This document shows, in pieces, positions 18,034-26,922 of a DNA stretch of 64,000 bases (positions within the stretch are counted from its first letter, which is position 1; each line of letters starts with the position of its first letter). The DNA is from Parvibaculum sp. (lineage in GTDB: Bacteria; Pseudomonadota; Alphaproteobacteria; Parvibaculales; Parvibaculaceae). Under the pieces are notes generated by a model. That model saw only the letters and a program-made list of their open reading frames with translations, ran no database searches and was not told where the DNA came from. The stretch is taken from assembly GCF_019635935.1 (NCBI RefSeq), contig NZ_JAHBYN010000001.1, positions 2,881,532 to 2,945,531 on the forward strand. Reading direction: 5' to 3'. Position numbers and translations under genes: made by a program.

Positions 18034-19875
18034 ATGAACCTGCCGCCCTTCCGCGATCCCGGCTATGTCGAACCGAAAGTCGAGGTCGAGCGCCGCCCCG
18101 ACGGCTCGATTGTGCTGCGCAATCCGCATCCGCTGCGCGCCGTCCCCGCCAACCTCATCCAGCCGATCCGCAAATGGGCGGCTGAGGCGCCGGGCCGCGT
18201 CTGGCTCGGCAAGCGCCGCGCCGCGAAAGAAGGCTTGGGCAGTTGGGAACTGCTGACCTACGCGGATGCCAACCGCAAGGTCAGCGCTATCGCGCAGGCG
18301 CTGCTCGACCGCGGCTTCAATCAGCAGACGCCGGTGATGATCCTGTCCGGCAATTCGATCGAACACGCGCTGATGACCTATGGTGCGATCCTGGCGGGTG
18401 TGCCCGTCGCGCCGGTCTCGCCGTCCTACAGCACCATGAGTTCCGATTTCGAGAAGCTGCGCTACGTCGTCGATCTCATCGAACCGAAACTGATCTTCAT
18501 GCAGGAAAGCGCGCCCTTCGCGCGCGGCCTCGCGGCGCTCGACCTCGATGGCGTCGAACTCGTCACCGTCGATGCCTCGCGCGGCACCTCCTTCTCCGAT
18601 CTCACCGACACCGCACCGGGCGAAGCGGTTGAGGAAAGCTATGCGCGGCTCGCGCCCGGCATGGTTGCCAAATATCTCTTCACCTCCGGCTCCACCGGCA
18701 TGCCGAAGGCCGTCATCACGACGCAGGAGATGATGTGCGTCAATTCCGTGATGCCGAAAAGCGTCACGCTCGAAGAGGAAAACGAGGAGCCGCCGGTGCT
18801 GCTCAACTGGCTGCCCTGGAACCATTGCTTCGGCGGCAACGCGATCCTCAACAACCTGCTGGTCGCCGGCGGCACGCTTTACATCGATGGCGGCCGTCCC
18901 GTTCCCGGCGGCTTCGCCGAAACGGTGGCGAACCTGCGCGAGATCGCGCCCACCGCCTATTCCAACGTGCCCGCCGCCTACACCATGCTGGCCGACGAAC
19001 TGGAACGCGACGACGAACTGGCGAAGAACTTCTTTTCGCGTCTCCGCACGCTCGCCTATGGCGGCGCGGCGCTGAGCCAGGATCTTTACGAGCGCATCCA
19101 GCGCGTTGCCATCCGCGCGGTCGGCGAACGCATCGCCTTCTCGTCGGGCTACGGCGCCACCGAAACCGCGCCCACCATCACCAACGTCCATTGGCCGACC
19201 GAACGCATGGGGCTGCTCGGCCTGCCGCTGCCCGGCATCGAACTGAAGCTGGCGCCCGTCGGCCTGAAAATGGAAGTGCGCGTGCGCGGCGCCTGCATCA
19301 CCAAGGGCTACTACAAGAATCCGGAAAAAACCCGCGACGCCTATGACGAGGAAGGCTTCTACCGCCTCGGCGACGGCGCGCGCTTCGTCAACCCGGACAA
19401 TCCGCTCGAAGGCCTCGTCTTCGACGGCCGCGTGGCGGAGGATTTCAAGCTTTCGACCGGCACCTGGGTCAGCGCCGGCAAGCTGCGCGTCGACGCGGTC
19501 GCCGCCTCGAACGGCGTGCTGGCCGATGCGCTGATTGCCGGTCTCGACCGCGAATATATCGGCCTGCTCGGCTTCCCCAACATTCCGGCCTGCCGCAACA
19601 TCGCCGGCGACCAGAGCCTGGCGGCGGAAGACATCGTCCATCATCCGGCGGTGCTCGAACGGCTGGCCGAAGGCATGCGCGCCCACAACAAGGGCAATCC
19701 GGGTTCGAGCACGCGCGTCGCCCGCGCGCTGCTGATGGTCGAGCCCGCCAGCGTCGATGCCGGCGAACTCACCGACAAGGGCTACATCAACCAGTCGGTG
19801 GCGCTCGGCCGCCGCGCCGCGCTTGTCGAGAAGCTCTATGCCGATCCGCCCGGCAACGATGTCGTCGTTGTCTGA
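18034..19875 (+). CDS. Feruloyl-CoA-synthetase-like acyl-CoA ligase
   Basis: A 613-residue adenylate-forming enzyme that activates a carboxylic acid to its CoA thioester. Seen: P-loop FTSGSTGMPKAV, A4 LLNWLPWNHCFGGN, A5 SSGYGATETAPT, the A8 region FKLSTGTWVSAGKLRVDA and C-terminal ELTDKGYINQ with the catalytic lysine. Length and the terminal motif match feruloyl-CoA synthetases; the natural substrate may be ferulate or another aromatic/alicyclic acid. No enoyl-CoA hydratase/lyase for ferulate cleavage is adjacent. ATG 18034 is used; an in-frame TTG at 18028 is possible. Co-transcribed with the reductase before it. Confidence 0.85.
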   Translation: MNLPPFRDPGYVEPKVEVERRPDGSIVLRNPHPLRAVPANLIQPIRKWAAEAPGRVWLGKRRAAKEGLGSWELLTYADANRKVSAIAQALLDRGFNQQTPVMILSGNSIEHALMTYGAILAGVPVAPVSPSYSTMSSDFEKLRYVVDLIEPKLIFMQESAPFARGLAALDLDGVELVTVDASRGTSFSDLTDTAPGEAVEESYARLAPGMVAKYLFTSGSTGMPKAVITTQEMMCVNSVMPKSVTLEEENEEPPVLLNWLPWNHCFGGNAILNNLLVAGGTLYIDGGRPVPGGFAETVANLREIAPTAYSNVPAAYTMLADELERDDELAKNFFSRLRTLAYGGAALSQDLYERIQRVAIRAVGERIAFSSGYGATETAPTITNVHWPTERMGLLGLPLPGIELKLAPVGLKMEVRVRGACITKGYYKNPEKTRDAYDEEGFYRLGDGARFVNPDNPLEGLVFDGRVAEDFKLSTGTWVSAGKLRVDAVAASNGVLADALIAGLDREYIGLLGFPNIPACRNIAGDQSLAAEDIVHHPAVLERLAEGMRAHNKGNPGSSTRVARALLMVEPASVDAGELTDKGYINQSVALGRRAALVEKLYADPPGNDVVVV

Positions 19876-19896
19876 GCGAGGAAGACGGAACACGGA

Positions 19897-20550
19897 ATGA
19901 TCGATCTCGGTTTGGCGGTAAATGGCGTGGCAATCGGCATGGCCGTCGCGGCGCCCATCGGCCCCGTCAATCTGATCGTCATTCGCCGCACGCTGCGCTA
20001 TGGCGCGCTCAACGGTTTCCTGTCGGGCGGCGGCGCTGCGGCGGGCGATGCGCTCTTTGCCGTCGTCGCCGCTTTCGGCATCACCCAGGCGATCGACTTT
20101 GTCATTCGCATCGAAACCCTGCTGCAGGTTGTCGGCGGCCTCTTTCTGCTCGGCCTCGGTCTGCGCACCTGGTTCTCGAAGCCGCACACCCGTCAAGAAC
20201 CCGCCGAAAACATCTCGGCCGCCATGGCCGCCGCCACGGCGCGCGTTTTCGCCATCACTTTCGTGCTCACGATCACCAATCCGGCCACCATGCTGGGCTT
20301 CATCGCCATTTTCGGCGGTGTTGCGGGCCTCGCTTCCGCCGGCGACGACTACGCCCATGCGGCCACCGTCGTCGTTGCGGTCGCCGCCGGCTCGCTCCTC
20401 TGGTGGGCCAGCGTCTCGAGCTTTGTCAGCCTCTTCCGCGCCCGCATGGACGACCGTCTGCTCGGCCTCGTCAATCGCGTCTCGGGCGGGTTGATCGTCG
20501 CCTTCGGCATCGTCGTTCTTGGCCGTGTCGCGGCGATGCAATTGTTCTAG
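19897..20550 (+). CDS. LysE-family exporter
   Basis: A 217-residue inner-membrane protein with about six hydrophobic helices. The start, MAVAAPIGPVNLIVIRRTL, carries the PIGP motif typical of LysE/RhtB transporters, followed by GGGAAAGDALFAVVAAFG and VVGGLFLLGLGLR. Family members export amino acids or related compounds; the substrate here is unknown. It sits 21 bp after the acyl-CoA ligase and 38 bp before a thiamine-diphosphate enzyme, so it may export an acid handled by that operon (inference). Confidence 0.88.
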   Translation: MIDLGLAVNGVAIGMAVAAPIGPVNLIVIRRTLRYGALNGFLSGGGAAAGDALFAVVAAFGITQAIDFVIRIETLLQVVGGLFLLGLGLRTWFSKPHTRQEPAENISAAMAAATARVFAITFVLTITNPATMLGFIAIFGGVAGLASAGDDYAHAATVVVAVAAGSLLWWASVSSFVSLFRARMDDRLLGLVNRVSGGLIVAFGIVVLGRVAAMQLF

Positions 20551-20588
20551 AATAAATGACAACGAATAAAAGAGAGGGAGAGCGGCAA

Positions 20589-22133
20589 ATGAACGGTGCG
20601 GAAAGCCTGGTGCGGACGCTGGTGGATTCCGGCGTCGAGGTCTGTTTCTCCAACCCCGGCACCTCGGAGATGCATTTCGTCGCCGCGCTCGACAAGGTCG
20701 AGGGCATGCGCGCGATCCTCGGTCTCTTCGAAGGCGCCGTCACCGGCATGGCCGACGGCTATGGCCGCATGGCCGAAAAGCCGGCCGCGACGCTCCTGCA
20801 TCTCGGGCCGGGCCTCGCCAACGGTCTGGCAAACTTGCACAATGCGCGCCGCGCCTCCACGCCCATCGTCAACATCGTCGGCGACCACGCGACCTATCAC
20901 GCGCAATACGACGCGCCGCTCGCCTCCGACATTTTCGGTTTCGCGCGCCCCGTGTCGGGCTGGGTCCACGCCTCGACCAGCCCCAAAACCGTGGCTGCCG
21001 ACGGCGCCCGCGCCGTTCATGCCGCGATGCAGCCACCCGGCCAGATCGCGACCCTGATCCTCCCCGCCGACACCGCCTGGCTCGATGCCGAACACCCGGC
21101 GCCGAAACTGCCGCCGACGCAGCCTGCTGCCGTCTCCGCTTCCGCCGTCGATGCGGCGGCGAAAGCCCTGAAGAACGGCAAGAAGACGGCGATCCTCATT
21201 CGAGGGCAAGCGCTGAAGGAGCGCGGCCTCAATGCCGCCGGCCGCATCGCCGCGAAGTCCGGCGCGCGCATCATGTGCGACACCTTCACGCCCCGCCTGC
21301 AGCGCGGCGCCGGCCGTGTTGCAGTCGAACGTATCCCCTATTTTGCCGAGCAGATGGTTGAGACGTTGGCAAACGTTGAGCAATTGATTCTCGTCGGTTC
21401 GAAGCCTCCCGTCTCCTTCTTCGCCTATCCCGGCAAGCCGAGCTGGTGCACGCCGGACAGCGCCGACATTCTTTATCTGGCGCATCCGCACGAAGACGGC
21501 GTCGCCGCGCTCGAGGCGGTGGCCGACGCCGTCGCCGCGCCGAAGGAACCCGCGCATGTCGCGGCGCTGGCAAAGCCCGACCTGCCGAAAGGCAATCTCG
21601 ATCAGTTCACGGCCGGCGCCATCGTCGCGCATTACCTGCCCGACAACGCGGTCATCTCCGACGAGGCGGCGACGTCGGGCATCGGTTCGGCGATCGCCAC
21701 CGCCACCGCCGCCCCCCACGATCATCTGTCGCTGACCGGCGGCGCCATCGGTCAGGGCCTGCCGCTCGCCACCGGCGCGGCGGTTGCCTGTCCGGACCGA
21801 AAAGTTGTGTGTCTGCATGGCGACGGCGGCGCGATGTACACGCTGCAGGCGCTGTGGACCCAGGCGCGCGAGAAACTCGACGTAACCAACGTGATCTTCG
21901 CCAACCGTTCCTACGCGATCCTCAACATCGAGCTGATGCGCGTCGGCGCCGAAAATCCCGGCCCCAAGGCGCTCTCGATGCTCGACCTGCACAACCCGGA
22001 GCTGAACTGGGTGCAGTTGGGGCAGGGCATGGGCGTCGAATCCGTCCGCGTCGAAACGGCGGAAGAGTTCGCCGACGCCTTCGCCTCGGCGATGAAAGCA
22101 AAAGGCCCGCGCCTGATCGAAGTGATGCTGTAG
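20589..22133 (+). CDS. Thiamine-diphosphate enzyme (acetolactate-synthase / benzoylformate-decarboxylase-like)
   Basis: A 514-residue TPP enzyme with three domains: PYR (residues 1-165; catalytic Glu in LGLFEGAVTGMADGYG), a central domain (~185-320) and PP (~340-510) with the diphosphate motif HGDGGAMYTLQALW followed by VIFANRSYAIL. It is shorter than anabolic acetolactate synthase (~560+) and has no small-subunit gene nearby, so a catabolic lyase or decarboxylase of 2-oxo acids is more likely. ATG 20589 is preferred over 20556 because GAGAGGGAGAG precedes it and homology starts there. Last gene before the terminator at 22156. Confidence 0.83.
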   Translation: MNGAESLVRTLVDSGVEVCFSNPGTSEMHFVAALDKVEGMRAILGLFEGAVTGMADGYGRMAEKPAATLLHLGPGLANGLANLHNARRASTPIVNIVGDHATYHAQYDAPLASDIFGFARPVSGWVHASTSPKTVAADGARAVHAAMQPPGQIATLILPADTAWLDAEHPAPKLPPTQPAAVSASAVDAAAKALKNGKKTAILIRGQALKERGLNAAGRIAAKSGARIMCDTFTPRLQRGAGRVAVERIPYFAEQMVETLANVEQLILVGSKPPVSFFAYPGKPSWCTPDSADILYLAHPHEDGVAALEAVADAVAAPKEPAHVAALAKPDLPKGNLDQFTAGAIVAHYLPDNAVISDEAATSGIGSAIATATAAPHDHLSLTGGAIGQGLPLATGAAVACPDRKVVCLHGDGGAMYTLQALWTQAREKLDVTNVIFANRSYAILNIELMRVGAENPGPKALSMLDLHNPELNWVQLGQGMGVESVRVETAEEFADAFASAMKAKGPRLIEVML

Positions 22134-22155
22134 GGCGGCATCGCGCCGGCAATAA

Positions 22156-22183
22156 AAAAGGCGGGCTTTCGGGCCCGCCTTTT
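22156..22183. terminator. Bidirectional intrinsic terminator
   Basis: An 11-bp perfect stem (AAAAGGCGGGC pairing with GCCCGCCTTTT) closes a 6-base loop and ends in T runs on both strands. It lies between the convergent TPP enzyme (stop 22133) and the small minus-strand gene (stop 22204) and can end transcription in both directions. This is the clearest terminator in the window. Confidence 0.93.
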
Positions 22184-22203
22184 CGTATCGCTATTGCGAT
22201 AAT

Positions 22204-22500
22204 TCAGTTCATCGTCCGGTTGAGCGTGAACTCGCCCTGCCGCACGCGGTCGGCGAGCCCCTTCGCCATGTCGGCCACGGGCTCCTCGCCATAGGCTTCC
22301 ACCATGTCGGAAAGCGCGGCGAAAATCGCCGTCGTCGCCAGAATGTCGGCGTCGACGCCTTCGCCCAGCGCCTCGTCCCACGCATCCAGAATGTTCTGGA
22401 GCGCGACCCGGCGCTGTTCGGATTCGGAAAGCGGCGAGGCGTCGTGTCCATCCTCGTCGAGGGCGCGGAAAGTCGCGTCGCCCGGAAAATCTTCGGCCAT
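22204..22500 (-). CDS. Small acidic protein of unknown function
   Basis: A 98-residue, helical, strongly acidic protein (SESEQRRVALQNILDAWDEA, then ATTAIFAALSDMVEAYGEEP and VADMAKGLADRVRQGEF). I do not recognise a named family. ATG 22500 is chosen because GAGGAA lies at the right distance; the open frame continues upstream to 22680 but that part is Arg/Cys-rich and looks non-coding. Monocistronic, ending at the shared terminator. Confidence 0.65.
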   Translation of the reverse strand: MAEDFPGDATFRALDEDGHDASPLSESEQRRVALQNILDAWDEALGEGVDADILATTAIFAALSDMVEAYGEEPVADMAKGLADRVRQGEFTLNRTMN

Positions 22501-22722
22501 CTGTTCCTCGATCCGGTGGTCTGCCCGGCACGGTTTCGTCGCCCGCAACCGGCAACACGCGGTTGGAATACACGCATCTTTGTAACACACCCGCGCCGAA
22601 TGTCTCGCCATTCGTGAAGTGGAGGTTAATGTCGGCCGTAATGGAGGGAACTTTGTCTCGTTACGAGGCAGCGCGGCCACGCATCTACATCGCCGGGTGT
22701 ATCGTCTTTCGGGTGGTGTTGC

Positions 22723-23127
22723 TTAACGGCCGAAGCCCTTGACGGCGAGTTCCGCGGCGATGCGCTGTCCTTCCTCGAACAGCTTGTCCGATTGCGCCGC
22801 CGCGCTGCGCGAACAACTCGAATAGCGAGTGCGTGTGCCGTGAAAGGCCTCGTTGAAGCGCGCGATCAGTTCCTGCCGGTCCTTGTCGGTCGGCCCGACG
22901 GCGCCCAGCATTTCAATCATCTTGTTGCGCCAGAGCTGTCCCTCGCGCGTGCCGCAAACGGTGCGCAGATGGTGAACGGCGCCCAGCACTTCGGCGAGGC
23001 GAAACATTTCGGCCGGCATCGTCTGCGCGGCGGCGGGCGCGGGCGGCAGGGCGAGCAGCAGCATTGTCAGCGCCGCAAGGGCGCCGCGCCTCCATCTACC
23101 CCGTCCATCTGTCCCGAATCCGGACAT
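22723..23127 (-). CDS. TIGR02301-family secreted protein
   Basis: A 134-residue exported protein of the alphaproteobacterial TIGR02301 family, function unknown. N-terminal signal peptide: Arg-rich start, hydrophobic ALAALTMLLLALPPA and an AAAQ cleavage site near residue 35. The mature part has two conserved cysteines (HHLRTVCG and YSSCSRSAA) that could pair in the periplasm, and the family text QLWRNKMIEML and RFNEAFHGT. Alone between two unrelated genes on the same strand. Confidence 0.82.
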   Translation of the reverse strand: MSGFGTDGRGRWRRGALAALTMLLLALPPAPAAAQTMPAEMFRLAEVLGAVHHLRTVCGTREGQLWRNKMIEMLGAVGPTDKDRQELIARFNEAFHGTRTRYSSCSRSAAAQSDKLFEEGQRIAAELAVKGFGR

Positions 23128-23227
23128 GCAACGTCCCGTTCCGCGCCGGAATTGGCGCTTGCCCCGCCTTTCGGGCGGGTCCGCCGGGTTCGCTGCAGGA
23201 ATTGCGCCCGAGAAATCAGCCGTTCAC

Positions 23228-24193
23228 TCAGGCGTATTTCTTCAGCCGCTCCAGCACCGCCTCGGCTTCGGCCATCGTCTTTTCGACGATTTCGGCGGCG
23301 CTCAGCACCTCGTGAATGCCGCCGGCGCCCTGGCCCATCGCAAAGCAGGAGCGGTCGCGGTCGAGCCCTTCGATCTGCCCGCCGATGCCGCCCATCACAT
23401 TCGCCTTGGTCGAGATGATTGCCTGTTGCGGGAAGGGCTGGATGTCGGCGGGGCGGCTTTCCCAGTCCTGCACATAGGGGTTGTTGAACACGCGCATCGT
23501 CTTGCCGGAATAGCAGCGCGTGACGATCGTGTCGGTGTCCTTCGCTTCCACGATCACCTGCCGGTACATCTCGCCCGCATGGCTTTCCTTGGCCGCGATG
23601 AAGCGCGTACCCATCCACACGCCTTGCGCGCCGAAGGCGAGCGCCGCCGCAAGCCCGCGCCCGTCGACGATGGAGCCCGCCGCGATCACCGGAATGCTTT
23701 TCACCGCGTCGACGATCTGCGGGATCAGCGCCATGCCGGCAACCTTGCCCGTGTGCCCGCCGCCTTCGGTCCCTTGCGCGATCACGCCGTCGAGCCCGGC
23801 CTTCTCGCCGGCCACCGCATGTTTCACCGTGCCGCAGACATTCATCACCTTCATGCCGGCGCCATGCAGCTTTTCGAGAATGTTGGTCGGCACGCCGAGA
23901 CCGGAAATGAAAGCGGTCGCGCCTTCCTCGATCATGATGTCGGCGGTGCGCTCCAGCGATTCCGGCACCGCGGCCAGCAGGTCGACGCCGAACGGCTTGT
24001 CGGTCAGGTCCTTGACCTTCTTCATCTCGGCGCGGATTTCCTCCGGCTGCCGCCCCGCCATCCCCAGCGTGCCGAAGCCGCCGGCATTCGAAACGGCGGC
24101 CACGAGTTCGGCGTAGGACACGCCGCCCATACCGGCCAGCATGATCGGATATTTGATGCCCAGAAGGTCGCAAAGCGGCGTGCGGATGGTCAT
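23228..24193 (-). CDS. Nitronate monooxygenase / FabK-like flavoprotein
   Basis: A 321-residue FMN TIM-barrel enzyme of the 2-nitropropane-dioxygenase family. Seen: PIMLAGMGGVSYAELVAAVS (residues 16-35), the VIAQGTEGGGHTG phosphate loop, PVIAAGSIVDGRGLAAALAFGAQGVWMG and a C-terminal MGGIGGQIEG. Members either oxidise toxic alkyl nitronates or act as enoyl-ACP reductases; a canonical fabI at 51 kb argues for nitronate oxidation or another flavin reaction. Divergent from a sugar dehydrogenase; a symmetrical site 53-75 bp upstream may control it. Confidence 0.85.
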   Translation of the reverse strand: MTIRTPLCDLLGIKYPIMLAGMGGVSYAELVAAVSNAGGFGTLGMAGRQPEEIRAEMKKVKDLTDKPFGVDLLAAVPESLERTADIMIEEGATAFISGLGVPTNILEKLHGAGMKVMNVCGTVKHAVAGEKAGLDGVIAQGTEGGGHTGKVAGMALIPQIVDAVKSIPVIAAGSIVDGRGLAAALAFGAQGVWMGTRFIAAKESHAGEMYRQVIVEAKDTDTIVTRCYSGKTMRVFNNPYVQDWESRPADIQPFPQQAIISTKANVMGGIGGQIEGLDRDRSCFAMGQGAGGIHEVLSAAEIVEKTMAEAEAVLERLKKYA

Positions 24194-24245
24194 TGGGGGT
24201 CTCTCCCTGCATGCGGAAACGCCGGCATTTCGCCGGTTCCGCCAT

Positions 24246-24268
24246 TTTAGTTCGGTTTCCTAACTAAA
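24246..24268. promoter_or_regulatory. Operator-like inverted repeat TTTAGTT-N9-AACTAAA
   Basis: Perfect seven-base arms in an AT-rich patch within a GC-rich divergent intergenic region. It is 53 bp from the nitronate monooxygenase ATG (minus strand) and 100 bp from the sugar dehydrogenase ATG (plus strand). Size and sequence resemble TetR- or MarR-type operators. No such regulator gene is adjacent, so the protein is unknown. Confidence 0.55.
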
Positions 24269-24367
24269 CCGTCTGGCGGCCCCCCTGTCAAGCGCCGCCG
24301 CCCGCCTTACTTTGGTCGCGTAGGCGGGTAAATCTCTCCCGAAATCCGCCCCGGAAAAAGGTGACGC

Positions 24368-25513
24368 ATGATCTTCCGCCCCGCTTTCGCCCTCACTCTT
24401 GCCGCCACGCTCGCCGCGCCCGCTTTCGCGCTCGACAAGACTTACGCGACCGAAGAAACGGAAATCCGCGTCGAGACGCTCGCCGCCGGCCTCAACCGTC
24501 CCTGGGGTCTCGCCTTCCTGCCCGACGGCAATTTCCTCGTCACCGAGCGGCCGGGCTTTCTGCGCATCGTGACGCCCGAAGGCCGGGTGTCCGACGCGAT
24601 CTACGGCGTGCCGGAAGTCGTGGCGCAAGGGCAGGGCGGACTTCTCGATGTCGCGCTCGATCCGGACTTCGCGGAAAACCGTTTGATCTATCTGAGCTAC
24701 GCCGAGAAGGGCGAAGGCCGGTTGAACGGCACCGCGGTGGTGCGCGGCCATCTCACCGAAAGCATGTCGCCGCAACTGCAGGACGTCGAAGTCGTCTTCC
24801 GCCAGCGGCCGAAGGTAGACAGCAACCTGCATTTCGGATCGCGCCTCGTCTTCGACCGCGAAGGCCATCTCTTCATCGCGCTGGGCGAACGCTCGAAGGC
24901 GAACCTTCGCACTCAGGCGCAGGATCTCGACTCGCATCTCGGCAAGGTGGTGCGCATTTTCCCCGACGGTTCGGTGCCGGAAGACAATCCCTTCGTCGGC
25001 CGCGACGATGCGCTCCCCGAAATCTGGTCCTACGGCCACCGCAACCAGCAGGGCGCGGCGCTCCATCCCGAAACCGGCAACCTCTGGACCAACGAGCACG
25101 GGCCGCGCGGCGGCGACGAATTGAACATCCCCGAAGCCGGCAAGAACTACGGCTGGCCGGTCGTCTCCCACGGCCTCAATTACAATTTCACGCCCGTCGG
25201 CAGCGGCAAGAAGTCGGCGCCCGGCATGGAAGACCCGGTCCATCACTGGACGCCGTCGATCGGCGTCTCCGGCATGACGTTTTATACCGGCGACGCGATC
25301 CCCGAATGGAAAGGCAATCTATTCGTTGGCGGCCTCGCGCTCCCCGGCCTCTACCGCCTGACGTTCGACGGCGACAAGGTCGCGGGCGAGGAAGTTCTGC
25401 TCGCCGATCTCGGCAAACGCATCCGCGACGTGCGCCAGGGCCCCGACGGCGCCCTCTACCTCCTCACCGACGCCCCCAACGGCGAACTGATCCGCATCGT
25501 GAAGGCGGAGTAG
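24368..25513 (+). CDS. PQQ-dependent sugar dehydrogenase-like (YliI/Asd family), exported
   Basis: A 381-residue periplasmic six-bladed beta-propeller. Signal peptide: MIFRPAFALTLAATLAAPAFA with cleavage after residue 21. Blade motifs include NRPWGLAFLPDGNFLVTER, GGLLDVALDPDFAENRLIYL, SNLHFGSRLVFDREGHLFI, YGHRNQQGAALHPETGNLW and NEHGPRGGDELN. Family members oxidise aldoses to lactones with PQQ and calcium. No PQQ synthesis genes are in the window, so PQQ would come from elsewhere. It stands alone between divergent and convergent neighbours. Confidence 0.88.
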   Translation: MIFRPAFALTLAATLAAPAFALDKTYATEETEIRVETLAAGLNRPWGLAFLPDGNFLVTERPGFLRIVTPEGRVSDAIYGVPEVVAQGQGGLLDVALDPDFAENRLIYLSYAEKGEGRLNGTAVVRGHLTESMSPQLQDVEVVFRQRPKVDSNLHFGSRLVFDREGHLFIALGERSKANLRTQAQDLDSHLGKVVRIFPDGSVPEDNPFVGRDDALPEIWSYGHRNQQGAALHPETGNLWTNEHGPRGGDELNIPEAGKNYGWPVVSHGLNYNFTPVGSGKKSAPGMEDPVHHWTPSIGVSGMTFYTGDAIPEWKGNLFVGGLALPGLYRLTFDGDKVAGEEVLLADLGKRIRDVRQGPDGALYLLTDAPNGELIRIVKAE

Positions 25514-25519
25514 GGGGGC

Positions 25520-26341
25520 TCACGTCACGGCAAGCCGCTGCTTGAAGAACGCCAGTATCTCGTCGCGCGCCGCCATCGTCGGTTCTCCCGCCTCGTCGAT
25601 CAGGTGTTGCGTCACCACGCTGTGCGGATAGTTGACATGCCGGGCGAAGAAGGGCGCGACATCCGTGTTCGCTGCCGTGTCCGGCAGCACACGTCCGATG
25701 AAGCGGTCGCCGAGCGCCTCCGCATAAGCCGCAAACCGCTCCGCCCGGCAGATCTTGTCGCCGGCAAAGCGATAGGCGAGCACCGTCAGGTCGTCGCGTT
25801 CGAGCCGCGCCCGGACCGCCGCGATTTCCTCGGGCGCGATTTCAAGCCCCGCCGGTTGGTCGAGCGGCAGCGACGGCTGCGACAGCACCGGCGCCAGCAC
25901 CGCAGGCTCGAGCATCATCGTCAGCGCGAAATTCCCCGTGAAGCACATGCCGATCGCGCCGGTGCCGGGCCCCCCGCATTCGTCATGCGCCATCCGCGCC
26001 AGCGCCATCAGCCATTGCGTCACCGGGCTCGATCCGCCGCCGCCCAGCGCGCGGAACTCGGCGCTGATGCAGGCGCGCTGGAACACCGCCGCGCCTTCCT
26101 CCGCCATCGGCACGGCGCCGTCCCGGCCGAACAGCGACGGCATGTAGATCGTAAAGCCCGCATCGCGCACCCAGCGCGCAAACCGCGCCACATGCGGGCT
26201 GATGCCGGGCATCTCGGTCATCACGATCACCGCCGGGCCGGCGCCCGCCACATGCACGGTCCTGGTCGCGCCGTTGAGCGTCACCGCGCGCGGCGTGAAA
26301 TCCTCAAGCGCATCGTCCTGTTTGAGATCGCGCACCGTCAT
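25520..26341 (-). CDS. Dienelactone-hydrolase family protein
   Basis: A 273-residue alpha/beta hydrolase. The nucleophile elbow is GMCFTGNFAL with cysteine in place of serine, as in dienelactone hydrolases; an acidic residue (DKICRAER region) and His (NYPHSVVTQHL) complete the expected triad. It may act on chlorocatechol-pathway lactones or another ester; no other aromatic-ring genes are near. ATG 26341 with GGGAGGG is preferred over 26362. Divergent from an HxlR regulator gene 89 bp away, its likely controller. Confidence 0.82.
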   Translation of the reverse strand: MTVRDLKQDDALEDFTPRAVTLNGATRTVHVAGAGPAVIVMTEMPGISPHVARFARWVRDAGFTIYMPSLFGRDGAVPMAEEGAAVFQRACISAEFRALGGGGSSPVTQWLMALARMAHDECGGPGTGAIGMCFTGNFALTMMLEPAVLAPVLSQPSLPLDQPAGLEIAPEEIAAVRARLERDDLTVLAYRFAGDKICRAERFAAYAEALGDRFIGRVLPDTAANTDVAPFFARHVNYPHSVVTQHLIDEAGEPTMAARDEILAFFKQRLAVT

Positions 26342-26375
26342 TCGCCCTCCCGCTGCATCCATTTTATGGACTGTG

Positions 26376-26406
26376 ATCCGGGCATCCTGACAGGCTGGAT
26401 ACGGAT
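26376..26406. promoter_or_regulatory. Nested inverted repeat between DLH and HxlR genes
   Basis: ATCCG, three bases, ATCC, nine bases, GGAT, one base, CGGAT: two pairs of inverted arms in the 89-bp divergent promoter region. It may be the site of the adjacent HxlR-type regulator. Arms are short, so the call is tentative. Confidence 0.35.
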
Positions 26407-26430
26407 ATACAACTCAGATAGGCTGCGGCC

Positions 26431-26922
26431 ATGAAGGAAAAGCCCCCCATCCGCCGCTCACCGGTCGCCGCCGCCGACTGCAACCTGTCGCGCAGCTTCG
26501 AGCTGATCGGCGACCGCTGGACGCTGCTGATCCTGCGTTCGGCGCTCCACGGCGTCCGCCGCTTCGACGATTTCCAGGCCGATCTCGACATCCCGCGCAC
26601 GGTGCTGAGCAACCGGCTCGCCGGTCTTGTCGAAAGCGGCATCGTCAAGCGCCGCAACTACCGCGAGGCGGGCCAGCGCACCCGCGTCGAATATCCATTG
26701 ACCGAAATGGGACAGGCGCTGGCGCTCCCTTTCATGGCGATGACGCAATGGGGCGACAAATATCTCGGCGGCAAAAAGCTGCCGCTGACGCTGCGCGCGA
26801 AATCGACCGGCGAAAAAATCGCGGTCGCTTATGTCGATGGAAAGGGCAGGCGCCGAAAAGCGTCCGATGTCGAAGCGGTTGTCGATCCGGCCTTCCGTCA
26901 GCCGGATATCCGCAACGATTAG
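26431..26922 (+). CDS. HxlR-family transcriptional regulator
   Basis: A 163-residue winged-helix regulator. Seen: the HxlR signature CNLSRSFELIGDRWTLLILR (residues 17-36, with the conserved Cys17), FDDFQADLDIPRTVLSNRLAGL (recognition helix) and YPLTEMGQAL (wing). Such proteins often sense electrophiles or redox state through the N-terminal Cys. It is divergent from the dienelactone hydrolase and probably controls it. The last ~40 residues are an unusual basic tail. The stop overlaps the convergent lldD stop by 4 bp. Confidence 0.9.
   Translation: MKEKPPIRRSPVAAADCNLSRSFELIGDRWTLLILRSALHGVRRFDDFQADLDIPRTVLSNRLAGLVESGIVKRRNYREAGQRTRVEYPLTEMGQALALPFMAMTQWGDKYLGGKKLPLTLRAKSTGEKIAVAYVDGKGRRRKASDVEAVVDPAFRQPDIRND

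Noticed and set aside
20589..22133. Call of anabolic acetolactate synthase (ilvB)
   Set aside because: Too short, no small-subunit gene nearby, and placed in a catabolic-looking operon; kept as a generic TPP enzyme.
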